Below, piece by piece: positions 25,302-33,800 of a stretch of 47,803 bases of DNA (positions within the stretch are counted from its first letter, which is position 1; every line of letters begins with the position of its first letter). This DNA comes from Actinomycetota bacterium. GTDB lineage: Bacteria; Actinomycetota; Actinomycetes; Streptosporangiales; Streptosporangiaceae. The DNA lies in assembly GCA_003168255.1 (NCBI GenBank), contig PMSU01000086.1:1-47803 (forward strand). Reading direction: 5' to 3'. Made by a program: the position numbers and the translations under genes. The notes beneath the pieces are model-generated. The model had not been told where the DNA came from. It saw only the letters and a program-made list of their open reading frames with translations, and searched no databases.

Positions 25302-26521
25302 CGCGTGTCACTCGTCTTAATGACGGCGGGCCGGGTGGCCGTTTGTTGTCTGGGCTCCCCGGGATCGGCCACAACCCGGGTCAGCGCCCTGGCCGCATAC
25401 CATCCCCCCGAGACGAAGCGCATGGTTGGCCCGAAGCTCCATGCCGCTGGGGCGCCGAGAAAATGCAGGCCAGCGACCGACGACTGCAAACCGTGCCCGA
25501 GTAGCGGGTAGCCGCCTGCCCGCTTGACGCGCGCCAGCAACGACGGCGCCAGGAACCGATAGCGTGCGATGTCGACGCGGTAGCCGGTACCAAAAAGCAG
25601 GTGATCGACGGTCCGCGTCTCGCCGCCTGCGAGCGTGACCAGGAGGCCGTCGGCCGCTGGCGTCGCCGAGACGATGGATCTGGCGAGGGTGACTGGCACG
25701 TCCCGGAGCCGCGGGCCGAGCCATGCGGCGCCAGCGGGCCGGATCGACCGGTACGCGAGCGGCTCCTGGATGCGGCGCGGCAGTCGGCGGAAGGCGTCTG
25801 GCACGGCAACCAGCCGTGACAGGCCCAACGGCCCGACGTCGGTGGGAGCGTAAAACAGCGGTGCGAGGCGACCGAGCATGCGGTGGTACTTGCCGCCATG
25901 CAGCCAGTTCAGCTGGTCCGCGCGGGCAATGACCTCGGCGCGCGCGCCGCTCTCCTGGAGCAGCGCGGCAGACTCGAGCGCGCTCTGGCCGGCGCCGACG
26001 ACGAGCACCCGCGCCCCCGAGAACCTGCGCAGGTCCTGGTGGTCACCGGTGTGGGAGGCGAGTTCGGGCGGCAATCCCGCCGCCACCGACGGACGATGGG
26101 CGAACGGCGCAATGCCCGCCGCGACGACGACGCGCCGGGCGCGAAGCTGCTCCCCGTCAGCGAGCAGCAGCCGGAAACCCGCGTCGTCGGCTTCCAGCCT
26201 TTCCACGACGCGACGATCAACGTCAGGGGCGACCTGCTCCTGCACCCAGGTCCCGTACTCGATGAAGCGAGCCAGTGGGACCGGCCAGTCGAGGCGAGCG
26301 CCCGTTGCGGCGCAGTACGAGTGCAGAGATAGCGGACCCTCGTACTCACCGATGCACGTGGCGGTCCTGTTCGACCTCAGCAGCATGCCCGTCGGCATGG
26401 TCCGCCAGAACGACATCGGGTCGCCAAGCACCAGCACGTCCACGCCCGCGCGGCGAAGATGCGCCGCGGCGGACAGGCCGTACGGTCCGGCACCAACGAC
26501 AATCACATCGATGTCGGACAT
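25298..26521 (-). CDS. FAD/NAD(P)-binding oxidoreductase (flavin monooxygenase-like)
   Basis: A 407-residue two-dinucleotide-binding-domain flavoprotein. The FAD motif VVGAGPYG is at about 8-15, the NADPH motif VVGAGQSALES at about 174-184, and the ATG-like stretch LLFGTGYRVDI closes the fold. This arrangement is that of class B flavin monooxygenases and related N-hydroxylases, but the Baeyer-Villiger fingerprint was not recognised. ATG at 26521 was chosen because AAGGGGGAA precedes it; a longer upstream frame adds only 16 residues. It is the first gene of a two-gene leftward operon with the ATP-grasp ligase. It could oxidise or N-hydroxylate an amine before or after ligation. Substrate unknown. 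Confidence 0.85.
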   Translation of the reverse strand: MSDIDVIVVGAGPYGLSAAAHLRRAGVDVLVLGDPMSFWRTMPTGMLLRSNRTATCIGEYEGPLSLHSYCAATGARLDWPVPLARFIEYGTWVQEQVAPDVDRRVVERLEADDAGFRLLLADGEQLRARRVVVAAGIAPFAHRPSVAAGLPPELASHTGDHQDLRRFSGARVLVVGAGQSALESAALLQESGARAEVIARADQLNWLHGGKYHRMLGRLAPLFYAPTDVGPLGLSRLVAVPDAFRRLPRRIQEPLAYRSIRPAGAAWLGPRLRDVPVTLARSIVSATPAADGLLVTLAGGETRTVDHLLFGTGYRVDIARYRFLAPSLLARVKRAGGYPLLGHGLQSSVAGLHFLGAPAAWSFGPTMRFVSGGWYAARALTRVVADPGEPRQQTATRPAVIKTSDTR

Positions 26522-26721
26522 GTGTTTCCCCCTTGACCGCCGTGGCAACTGGCGAGCACTACAGGTCATCTCGGCTCAGGAACGGCGAAGTTTCGCATCG
26601 CGAAACTCGGCAGTCTGTACCGTACCGGATACGGGTGCAGGCAGGGAGCCCCCATCTAATACCCCAGTATCGGACTCTCGATCTATATATACATACATAT
26701 ACATAAGACGAGGACCGCCAG
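26522..26721. promoter_or_regulatory. Divergent promoter region with an AT-rich tract
   Basis: The 200 bp between the leftward flavoprotein gene and the rightward acetyltransferase gene contain a 19-bp palindrome (26589-26607) and, at 26683-26706, a run of TATATATACATACATA type that is the most AT-rich stretch in the window. The AT-rich run lies 15-40 bp before the acetyltransferase start and probably contains its -10 element or aids melting; no clear -35 was found. Confidence 0.5.
26589..26607. promoter_or_regulatory. Perfect palindrome, candidate operator
   Basis: AGTTTCGC, spacer ATC, GCGAAACT: two perfect 8-bp arms. It lies 68 bp before the flavoprotein start and 115 bp before the acetyltransferase start. 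Symmetric sites of this size are typical for dimeric TetR-, MarR- or GntR-type regulators. No regulator gene lies in the neighbouring glycan locus, so the protein would be encoded elsewhere. Confidence 0.5.
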
Positions 26722-27339
26722 GTGACCGCTGAAGCTGATCGCCAGCACGCGCAGATCCAGCCCACGGCCGACGTTGATGACAGCGCCGTGCTCGGTGCAG
26801 GCACCATGGTCTGGCACCTGGCGCAGATACGCGAAAACGCACGGCTGGGCAGTGACTGCATAGTGAGTCGCGGTGCTTACGTCGGCCCCGGGGTGATCAT
26901 CGGCGACAAGGTCAAGCTACAGAACTATGCGCTGGTCTATGAGCCCGCCCGGCTGGAGGATGGCGTGTTCGTCGGGCCCGCGGTCGTCCTTACCAACGAT
27001 CTGTTTCCGCGCTCGGTGGACGTGTCGGGGCGGCTGAAGCGGCCCGCGGACTGGGATGCGCGCGGCGTGGTGGTGCGGGAGGGTGCGTCGCTCGGCGCCT
27101 GCTCCGTCGTCGTGGCCGGCTGCCTGATCGGACGTTGGGCGCTAGTCGCCGCCGGCGCCGTGGTGACCCGTGATGTGCCCGATTTCGCGCTGGTCGCCGG
27201 CACGCCGGCCCGGCGCATCGGATGGGTCGGCCACGCCGGCGTCAGGCTGAATCGGGCGGCAGAGGGTCGCTGGCAATGCCCGCAGACCGGCAGGCAATAC
27301 GCCGAGCAGGCCGGCCTGCTCCAGGCAGTGGAGGCGTGA
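26722..27339 (+). CDS. Left-handed beta-helix N-acetyltransferase, WbpD/WlbB-like
   Basis: Predicted to acetylate the 3-amino group of UDP-2-acetamido-3-amino-2,3-dideoxy-glucuronate with acetyl-CoA. The 205-residue protein is built of hexapeptide repeats (AVLGAGTMVW, ARLGSDCIVSRGAYVGPGVIIG, ARLEDGVFVGPAV, ASLGACSVVVAGCLIG). The stretch FVGPAVVLTNDLFPRS with Asn92-Asp93 is the family-specific loop of WbpD/WlbB proteins. GTG at 26722 follows GAGGA. The C-terminal region with GVRLNRAAEGRWQCPQTG resembles the tail of this acetyltransferase family. The other two enzymes of the same short pathway (Gfo/Idh oxidase and DegT aminotransferase) are encoded downstream. Confidence 0.87.
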   Translation: MTAEADRQHAQIQPTADVDDSAVLGAGTMVWHLAQIRENARLGSDCIVSRGAYVGPGVIIGDKVKLQNYALVYEPARLEDGVFVGPAVVLTNDLFPRSVDVSGRLKRPADWDARGVVVREGASLGACSVVVAGCLIGRWALVAAGAVVTRDVPDFALVAGTPARRIGWVGHAGVRLNRAAEGRWQCPQTGRQYAEQAGLLQAVEA

Positions 27340-27873
27340 ACTTAAGGGCGGGAACGTAAAGCGGCACAGGCTTTGCCTAGTGTTGGCCGTTCACCCGCAG
27401 ACGTGACCGAGTTAGCACTGTACGATTAGCTCGCCGTGATATCAGATGTTATCGACCCATGTGTCCGATACCATACTTCCGATATCCGCTTGATCTGTAT
27501 GAAGGATGTGTCAACCGCTCCATTTCGTAACGCGTCATCTCTATGTACGCGACTGGCCAGTGTGGCTCCGGTGGAGGCCGCATGCGACCACGGCAGCGTC
27601 TTAGGCCGGGGAAGGACGTGCGACGGTGTCGGGCCTGGACTTAGCTAACCGTCGGCCGGGTCGCGCGACGGCTCGCGGCCTGGTCCGCGCGGCTGCCGTG
27701 CGTCATCAGGCGACGGCTGACTTAGGCGAGCCGTACTGCCCGGGGCGGCCTCGGGGTAGCCAGAGCAGTTCGCGTCAGGCGAGCCGCGTGCGCGAACCCA
27801 CTAGGTACCTGCGCAGTCGCGTGCACGCCGTCCGCTCTGAGGCGGAGTTCCGGCGAACGGGAGAGGGGCAGCG
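27340..27873. other. Long intergenic region before the Gfo/Idh gene
   Basis: There are 534 bp without a supportable gene; a 70-codon frame at 27436-27648 has poor codon use and no ribosome site. The first half (about 27400-27550) is less GC-rich and contains two TCCGATA copies 14 bp apart (27464-27470 and 27478-27484), which could be a regulator site or part of a promoter. The second half is GC-rich with short repeated words (GGCGAGCCG), and I see no known riboswitch or structured RNA in it. A promoter for the downstream operon is expected here. Confidence 0.45.
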
Positions 27874-29019
27874 GTGCAGCTGCAATCCGAGGGGATACGT
27901 GTCGGCGTCGTTGGCGTCGGCTACTGGGGTTCGAGGCACGTCCGCGTGCTGCGGTCCACGACTGGCGTGGCGAAGGTCATCGGCGTCGACCAGCGGTTCA
28001 CCGGCACGGCCGGCCACCCGCAGCTGACCGGCGGCGACGTTGCCGGATATGCCAATCTCGATGCTGCATTGCCAGAGGTTGACGCGGTCGTTATCGCGAC
28101 ACCGCCGTCCAGCCATTACTCGCTGGGCTTGCAGGCCATCGAGGCTGGCAAGCACGTGCTCATTGAGAAGCCGCTGGCGACGAGCGCCGCTGAGGCGAGG
28201 GAGCTAGTGGCCGCGGCCGAGGCGGCTGGAACACTACTCATGCCCGGTCACACATTCCTCTTCAACGCCGCGGTACACAAGCTGCGTGACCTCGTGCGCA
28301 GCGACGAGCTGGGGAAGCTTTACTATCTCGACTGCGCGCGCCTTAATCTCGGGCTCTACCAGCCCGACGTGAATGTCGTTCTCGATCTAGCGCCGCACGA
28401 CGTCTCGATCGCCAACTTCGTCCTGGGTTCACTCCCGACAGTTGTAACCGCGTGGGGCTCGCGTCACGTGCACCCCCAGCACGAAGACGTTGCTCATCTG
28501 CGCCTCGACTATTCCGATGTCGGTGTGCTGGCAAATATCCAGGTCAGCTGGCTCAATCCGCACAAGGTGCGACGGGTCACCGCCGTTGGCTCCAAGAAGA
28601 TGGTCGTGTACGACGACATGGCCACCGACGAGCGCATCCGGGTATATGACAAGTTCGCGATGTCACCGCAGGAGGGCAGCGGCCCGCTATCTCGAGTCGC
28701 CTACCACTTTGGCGATGTGATGTCCCCGTTCATCGACTTCGCGGAACCGCTCGCCGTTCAGGATCAGCACTTCGTTGACCGCGTCGCCGATGGCTGTCGC
28801 CCTGCGATCGGCGGCGAAGAGGGCCTGGCCGTCGTCGAGGTGCTGGAGTGCGCGCAGATCTCGCTGCGGGAGCAGCGGCCCGTGGCCCTAGCGGAGGTGC
28901 GTCGGCTGCCGACCAGGCCTGCACCCGACGCCGCCCTCGCCGCCCTCCCCGCGCTTCTTGACCCGGCATCAGCCGCGGAACCCGCGTTCGCCACGGCGAA
29001 CATAACCAGGACGAGGTAG
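27874..29019 (+). CDS. Gfo/Idh/MocA-family sugar dehydrogenase, WbpB/WlbA-like
   Basis: An NAD(P)-dependent oxidoreductase likely to oxidise C3 of a UDP-GlcNAc uronic acid to the 3-keto sugar. The 381-residue protein has the Rossmann motif GVVGVGYWG (11-19), the family catalytic lysine in LIEKPLA (Lys99), and DLAPHDVSIANF with the conserved His175. The extra C-terminal region (about 335-381) is Ala/Pro-rich and probably disordered. GTG at 27874 follows GAGAGGGG. It lies 8 bp before the DegT aminotransferase gene. Together with the acetyltransferase upstream this reproduces the WbpB-WbpE-WbpD set of Pseudomonas aeruginosa O-antigen synthesis and WlbA-C of Bordetella; the exact sugar is inferred. 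Confidence 0.88.
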   Translation: MQLQSEGIRVGVVGVGYWGSRHVRVLRSTTGVAKVIGVDQRFTGTAGHPQLTGGDVAGYANLDAALPEVDAVVIATPPSSHYSLGLQAIEAGKHVLIEKPLATSAAEARELVAAAEAAGTLLMPGHTFLFNAAVHKLRDLVRSDELGKLYYLDCARLNLGLYQPDVNVVLDLAPHDVSIANFVLGSLPTVVTAWGSRHVHPQHEDVAHLRLDYSDVGVLANIQVSWLNPHKVRRVTAVGSKKMVVYDDMATDERIRVYDKFAMSPQEGSGPLSRVAYHFGDVMSPFIDFAEPLAVQDQHFVDRVADGCRPAIGGEEGLAVVEVLECAQISLREQRPVALAEVRRLPTRPAPDAALAALPALLDPASAAEPAFATANITRTR

Positions 29020-29027
29020 CTGGGGAA

Positions 29028-30170
29028 ATGGCCTGCATTCCCTTCATCGACGTGGCCGCCATGACCAGGGAAGTCTGGCCCGCGATCGAGAACGACTACC
29101 TCGAGTGCCTGCTCAGCGGGCGTTACATCGGCGGCTCACCGGTCGAGTCATTCGAACGAGCGTGGGCGGAGTACTGCGGAGCCGGTCACGCTGTCGGAGT
29201 CGCGAACGGAACGAGCGCACTTCAGCTCGCGCTGACCGCACTCGGCCTAGGTCCGGGCGATGAGGTCATCGTGCCCGCGAACACGTTCATCGCCACGGCC
29301 GCCGCGGTAGTGCACGCCGGAGCGACGCCGCGCTTCGCCGATGTCGGCAACGACACGCTGCTGCTCACGCCGCAAACGCTCAGGGCGGCGATTACGCCGC
29401 GGACTCGAGCCGTCATCGTCGTGCATCTGTACGGCCAGGTGCCAGACATGACCGGCCTACAGGCCGTCGCCAGCGACAAGGGGCTTCTCGTCATCGAGGA
29501 TGCCGCGCAGGCCCATGGTGCGCAATGGGCCGGCCACCGAGCGGGTTCCTTCGGCGCCGCCGCATGCTTCAGCTTCTACCCGGGCAAGAATCTCGGAGCC
29601 CTCGGCGATGCCGGCGCGGTCGTGACCTCCCGGCCGGAGGTCGCCGACCGCGTTCGGGCGCTAGCCAACCACGGCCGGGTGCACGGTTCCGCGCATTACG
29701 AGCATGAGTTCGTCGGTGTTAACAGCCGCCTGGACGCCCTACAGGCGATTGCGCTGTCAGGGAAGCTGGCCTTCCTCGAGGAATGGACACAGCGGCGCAT
29801 CACCCTGGCGGCCCGATACCGGGCTCAGCTCCGTGATCTGGACCTTGACCTGGTCGGGATCGACCCCCTGGCGCGCCACGTCTACCACTTGTTCGTGATC
29901 CGCGTGGCTGAGCGCACGCAGGTCCAGGCCGAGCTCGGGCGCCGCGGCATCCAGACAGGCGTGCATTACCCCGTGCCGTGCCATCTTCAGCCGCCGCTGC
30001 GGCGTTACGCGCACGGCCCGATGCCCACGGCCGAGCGAGCGGCCGGACAGACGCTATCGCTGCCGCTTTTTCCGCATATGACCAACAGCCAGATCGACGC
30101 CGTTTGCGATGCGCTCGCCGATGTCCTCCGCCATCGGAACGCTGGCGCCAAGTTCGCCGAGGTTCAGTGA
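29028..30170 (+). CDS. DegT/DnrJ/EryC1 sugar aminotransferase, WbpE/WlbC-like
   Basis: A PLP enzyme that puts an amino group on a keto sugar nucleotide, here probably C3 of the uronic acid made by the preceding oxidase. The 380 residues include GRYIGGSPVESFE near the N terminus, ANGTSALQLAL (60-70), VIEDAAQAHGA (Asp158, His163) that sits over the cofactor, and the PLP-binding lysine in FSFYPGKNLGALGDAG (Lys187). FVGVNSRLDALQAI and GVHYPVPCHLQP are typical of the family. ATG at 29028 follows GGGGAA. Located between the oxidase and the phosphoglycosyltransferase genes, all rightward. Length and motifs are complete. Confidence 0.93.
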   Translation: MACIPFIDVAAMTREVWPAIENDYLECLLSGRYIGGSPVESFERAWAEYCGAGHAVGVANGTSALQLALTALGLGPGDEVIVPANTFIATAAAVVHAGATPRFADVGNDTLLLTPQTLRAAITPRTRAVIVVHLYGQVPDMTGLQAVASDKGLLVIEDAAQAHGAQWAGHRAGSFGAAACFSFYPGKNLGALGDAGAVVTSRPEVADRVRALANHGRVHGSAHYEHEFVGVNSRLDALQAIALSGKLAFLEEWTQRRITLAARYRAQLRDLDLDLVGIDPLARHVYHLFVIRVAERTQVQAELGRRGIQTGVHYPVPCHLQPPLRRYAHGPMPTAERAAGQTLSLPLFPHMTNSQIDAVCDALADVLRHRNAGAKFAEVQ

Positions 30171-30224
30171 AGCCGCAGGAAACGGGCGGCAGTACCTTGC
30201 GCACCGGGTTTAAGGGGGAATGTC

Positions 30225-30896
30225 ATGGTTGACCTTGCGGGGGAGGCCCAGGACAGCGTCGAGGTTGAGGTCGGGCAGGAATCAGCAAAGCGGGCACTGG
30301 ATGTCACGATCTCTCTGCTGGCAATCATCGGATTCGGCCCGTTGCTCATCCTTTTGTGTTGCCTGGTGCTCTGGACCTCGCCGGGACCTGCGCTGTTCAG
30401 GCAGGAACGCCTTGCTCGTGATAGACAACCGTTTACCATGCTGAAGCTGCGCACGATGTGCGTCGACAATGACGATCAGATCCACCGTGAATATGTCGCA
30501 AGCCTGCTCTCTGATGCCCAGCCACAGGCCGCTGAGCGCAGCGGGCTATTTAAGCTGGACAACGATCCCCGGGTGACGCGGCTCGGCTCGTGGCTGCGCC
30601 GCACCAGTCTGGACGAATTGCCGCAGCTATTCAACGTGCTAAGAGGGGAGATGTCCCTCGTCGGGCCGCGCCCGGTACTGCCCTGGGAAGCTGAGATGTT
30701 CCGTGACCCCGACGGGCAGCGCTTCGAGGTCAAGCCTGGCATTACCGGCCTATGGCAGATCCGCGGCCGTAGCAAGCTCTCCATGCGAGAGGCACTTGAG
30801 CTGGACCTTGAGTACGTCCGGACCCGCAGCTTCATGCTCGACATCGTCATCCTCGCCAGCACGCTGCCAGCCCTGTTCCGGGGTGGCGCGACGTGA
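30225..30896 (+). CDS. Initiating polyprenyl-phosphate phosphoglycosyltransferase
   Basis: This enzyme transfers a sugar-1-phosphate from a nucleotide sugar to undecaprenyl phosphate and so starts the lipid-linked repeat unit. The 223-residue protein is the short form of the bacterial sugar transferase family (PglC/WbaP C-terminal domain): one hydrophobic helix (ALDVTISLLAIIGFGPLLIL), then FRQERLARDRQPFTMLKLRTM, then RRTSLDELPQLFNVLRG and MSLVGPRPVLP, then KPGITGLWQIRGRS. The large N-terminal multi-span domain of WbaP is absent. ATG at 30225 follows AAGGGGG. Its stop overlaps the start of the flippase-polymerase gene by 4 bp (GTGA), so assembly and export are made together. Confidence 0.93.
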   Translation: MVDLAGEAQDSVEVEVGQESAKRALDVTISLLAIIGFGPLLILLCCLVLWTSPGPALFRQERLARDRQPFTMLKLRTMCVDNDDQIHREYVASLLSDAQPQAAERSGLFKLDNDPRVTRLGSWLRRTSLDELPQLFNVLRGEMSLVGPRPVLPWEAEMFRDPDGQRFEVKPGITGLWQIRGRSKLSMREALELDLEYVRTRSFMLDIVILASTLPALFRGGAT

Positions 30897-33800
30897 CAGC
30901 AGGCGTCAAGACCGATGACGCCGATCGGTTGGGCCCGTCGGCCGGAGAGCTGGACCTGTCCTCTCCTGAGGGCGCAGTGGGTGATTCGCTGTCCGTCGCC
31001 ATATGGACCGCCGTCAGCCGGTTCACCGGGGTCCTGCGCGGTATCGTCGTGGCAGCGGTGCTCGGCGCGACGTACTTCGCCAACACCTACCAGTTCACGA
31101 ACTCGCTGCCGAATCTCGTTTTCTATGGCCTGCTAGCCGGGGCTCTCTTCTCCTCGATCCTTGTCCCGGCCCTCGTCCCGCACGTCGACTCCGGCGACTC
31201 GCGGGCGACCGCGCGCACCGCCGGCGGGCTGCTCGGCGTCGCGATGCTCGGCATGCTGGCCGTCGTGCCGGTCGTGGCGATCGCGACCCCCTGGCTGCTG
31301 AAGGTTGGCTCGATCGGCGCCACGAACGCTGCCGCGGCTCACAGCCAGGAGCGCATCGGCGCCATCCTGGTCCTTCTGCTACTGCCGCAGGTCGCGCTCT
31401 ACGCTGTCGTCTGCACGGCTACCGCAGTCATGAATGCCCACCGGCGCTTCGCGCTGGCCTCCGCGGCGCCGGCCCTGGAGAACCTCGGGACGATCGCTGT
31501 GCTCGCAGTGGTGGCCGTCTTCTATACCCGGGCGGCGCGCGAGCACCAGATCCCCATGCCGCTAGTGCTGCTGCTAGGTGCGGGCACAACCGCAGCGGTG
31601 CTGCTGCATGCGAGCGCGCAGTGGTGGGGAGCGCGGCGGGTTGGTGTCGTCCTGGTGCCGCGGGCGGGGTGGCGCGACCCGCAGGTCCGTGCGATCATCC
31701 GGGGCGCGCGTCCGGCAGCGGCTCAGGCGGGCCTCGAGGCCCTGCAATTCGGGGCGCTGCTACTGGTCGCAGACCGGGTGCCCGGCGGCGTCGTCGCGTT
31801 CCAGTTGGCGGTGAACTTCTTCTTCCTGCCGGTCGCCCTCGGCGCCACGCCGGTGGCGCTCTCCCTGGTGCCCAGGCTGTCCCGGATGACCGCACCGGGC
31901 CAGGCCCGCCTTTTCCGGGACACCTACGTGCAGGGACTGGTGTTCGCTGCCTTCCTTGTTATTCCTGCGGCGATGGCCTACGCCGTGCTCGCCCGGCCAC
32001 TGGCCGGCGCGATCGGCTTTGGCGGCTTCGGCGTCAGCAGCGCCCTCGGATTGATCACAGCTTCGCTGATAGGCCTGGCACCTGGCATTATCGGCCAGAC
32101 GCTGTTTCTGGTGACGACGTACGCATGTTATGCGCGGGGCGACTCGATCCATCCGTTTCGCGGCATGCTGCTCCAGGCGATCATCTGCGCCGGAACCATT
32201 GCCGCCACGTACCGGATGCACGGTCCGGCGCTGCTGATGGCGCTCGGCCTCGGCCTGTCGGCCGGCGCAATATGCGGCTCGCTGTACCTCGTCCGCCATC
32301 TGCGGCGCAGCCTGCCGCGCGGTGGCGAGTCTGCGCTGCGCCCGTTGCTGCGCACGCTGGCCGGTTCGGTGATCATGATCGGGCCGGCCTGGGCGACCGC
32401 GAATTTCCTGGCCGACCGCCTGGACACAAAGGCCGGCCACGTACTGGCAATGCTCGCCGCCACCGTGGTGGGGGCCGGTGTCTACTTCACTTCGCAGGCG
32501 CTCATGCACGCGCCGCAAATGCAGTGGATCTCTGGAGCGCTGTCGCGGGCCCGAGGGGGGGCAGGCATCCGGCCGCGCGCTGCGGCCGCGCCGCCGCCGG
32601 CTCGGTGGCATGTTCAGCTGCTGGCACGGTGGCAGGTTCACCGGCTGACGAGCGCCGGTCCGGTAATCTGGCCGATCCTGAGGCGGCTCAGGCTCGACCT
32701 CGCGCTCCTGCTCGGATGCGTTGCGGTGGGAGCGCTCGCGGCTATCAGCGCGAAGTACGCACTGGTCATGATGGTCTTGCTCGGCATTGTCGCGCTGATC
32801 ACGGCTAGGCCCGCGTTCGCGGCGTACCTGCTTATCTTCCTCACCCCGCTCATCGTGGGGGTAAATGCCGGTGCCATCATTCCGCTGCTGCGGCCAAACG
32901 AGGCCCTGATCTTTCTTTTCGGGGTAATTATCGCCGGGCGCTGGCTAATGCTCGCCCGGACCGGGGACCGCACGTGGCCCAGGCTCGACCGTGTCGACGT
33001 CAGCCTGATCGCTCTCGGCATCACCAGCTCGATCCTGCCACTCATGATGATGGTGGCGAGGCAACGTGCCATCAGCAAGGATGATCTTCTTTACTGCATC
33101 GTCGTGTGGAAGCTGCTCGCTGAGTACGCGATCGTGCGGTCGGTTATAAAGACGAGCCAGCAGGTGATGCGCTGCTTGTGGCTGTCGTTGTGGTCCGGCG
33201 CGATCGTCTGCGCGATCGGCATCCTTCAGTCGCTCAACCTTTTCGGCGTCCCGGGCCTGCTTGCCAAGTATTACGCGCCGCTGGGCGTGACGAGCTCCCT
33301 GTCGATCGGCCGTGGCAGCTCGCTGCTCTCGCTCCCCACTGCCGTCGCGGATCTCGCGATCCTCAACCTTGCCATCGCGATCGCGATGCTCGTGCGTGGT
33401 CACCGGCGGCGCCTCTTGCTCTCCGGTCTTGCCGTCACCTATGCACTGGGGGTTGTGGCCGCTGCCGAGTTCTCCACGGTGATCGGCCTGCTGGTAGCCG
33501 TTGCGGTGATCGTCATACTCACGAAATCGGCCCGGATCGTGCTCTACGCCGCTCCGGTGGCGCTCCTTGGCGGAGTACTGCTATGGCCAGTGATCGCAAT
33601 CCGGCTCGGCGGCTTCCAGGGCGGGACGGGCCTGCCGTACAGCTGGGTCGTACGGCTGCAAAACCTTCGGACGTATTTCTGGCCCGTCCTGTTCTCCGAT
33701 TTCAACTGGATCCTGGGCGTGCGGCCCTCGGCTCGCGTCGTCGCACCCAACCAGGAGTATGGCTATGTTTGGATTGAGAGCGGTTACACATGGCTGCTCT

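Noticed and set aside
27436..27648. 70-codon frame in the region before the Gfo/Idh gene
   Set aside because: It has poor codon use and no ribosome site, and its product has no resemblance to a protein family.
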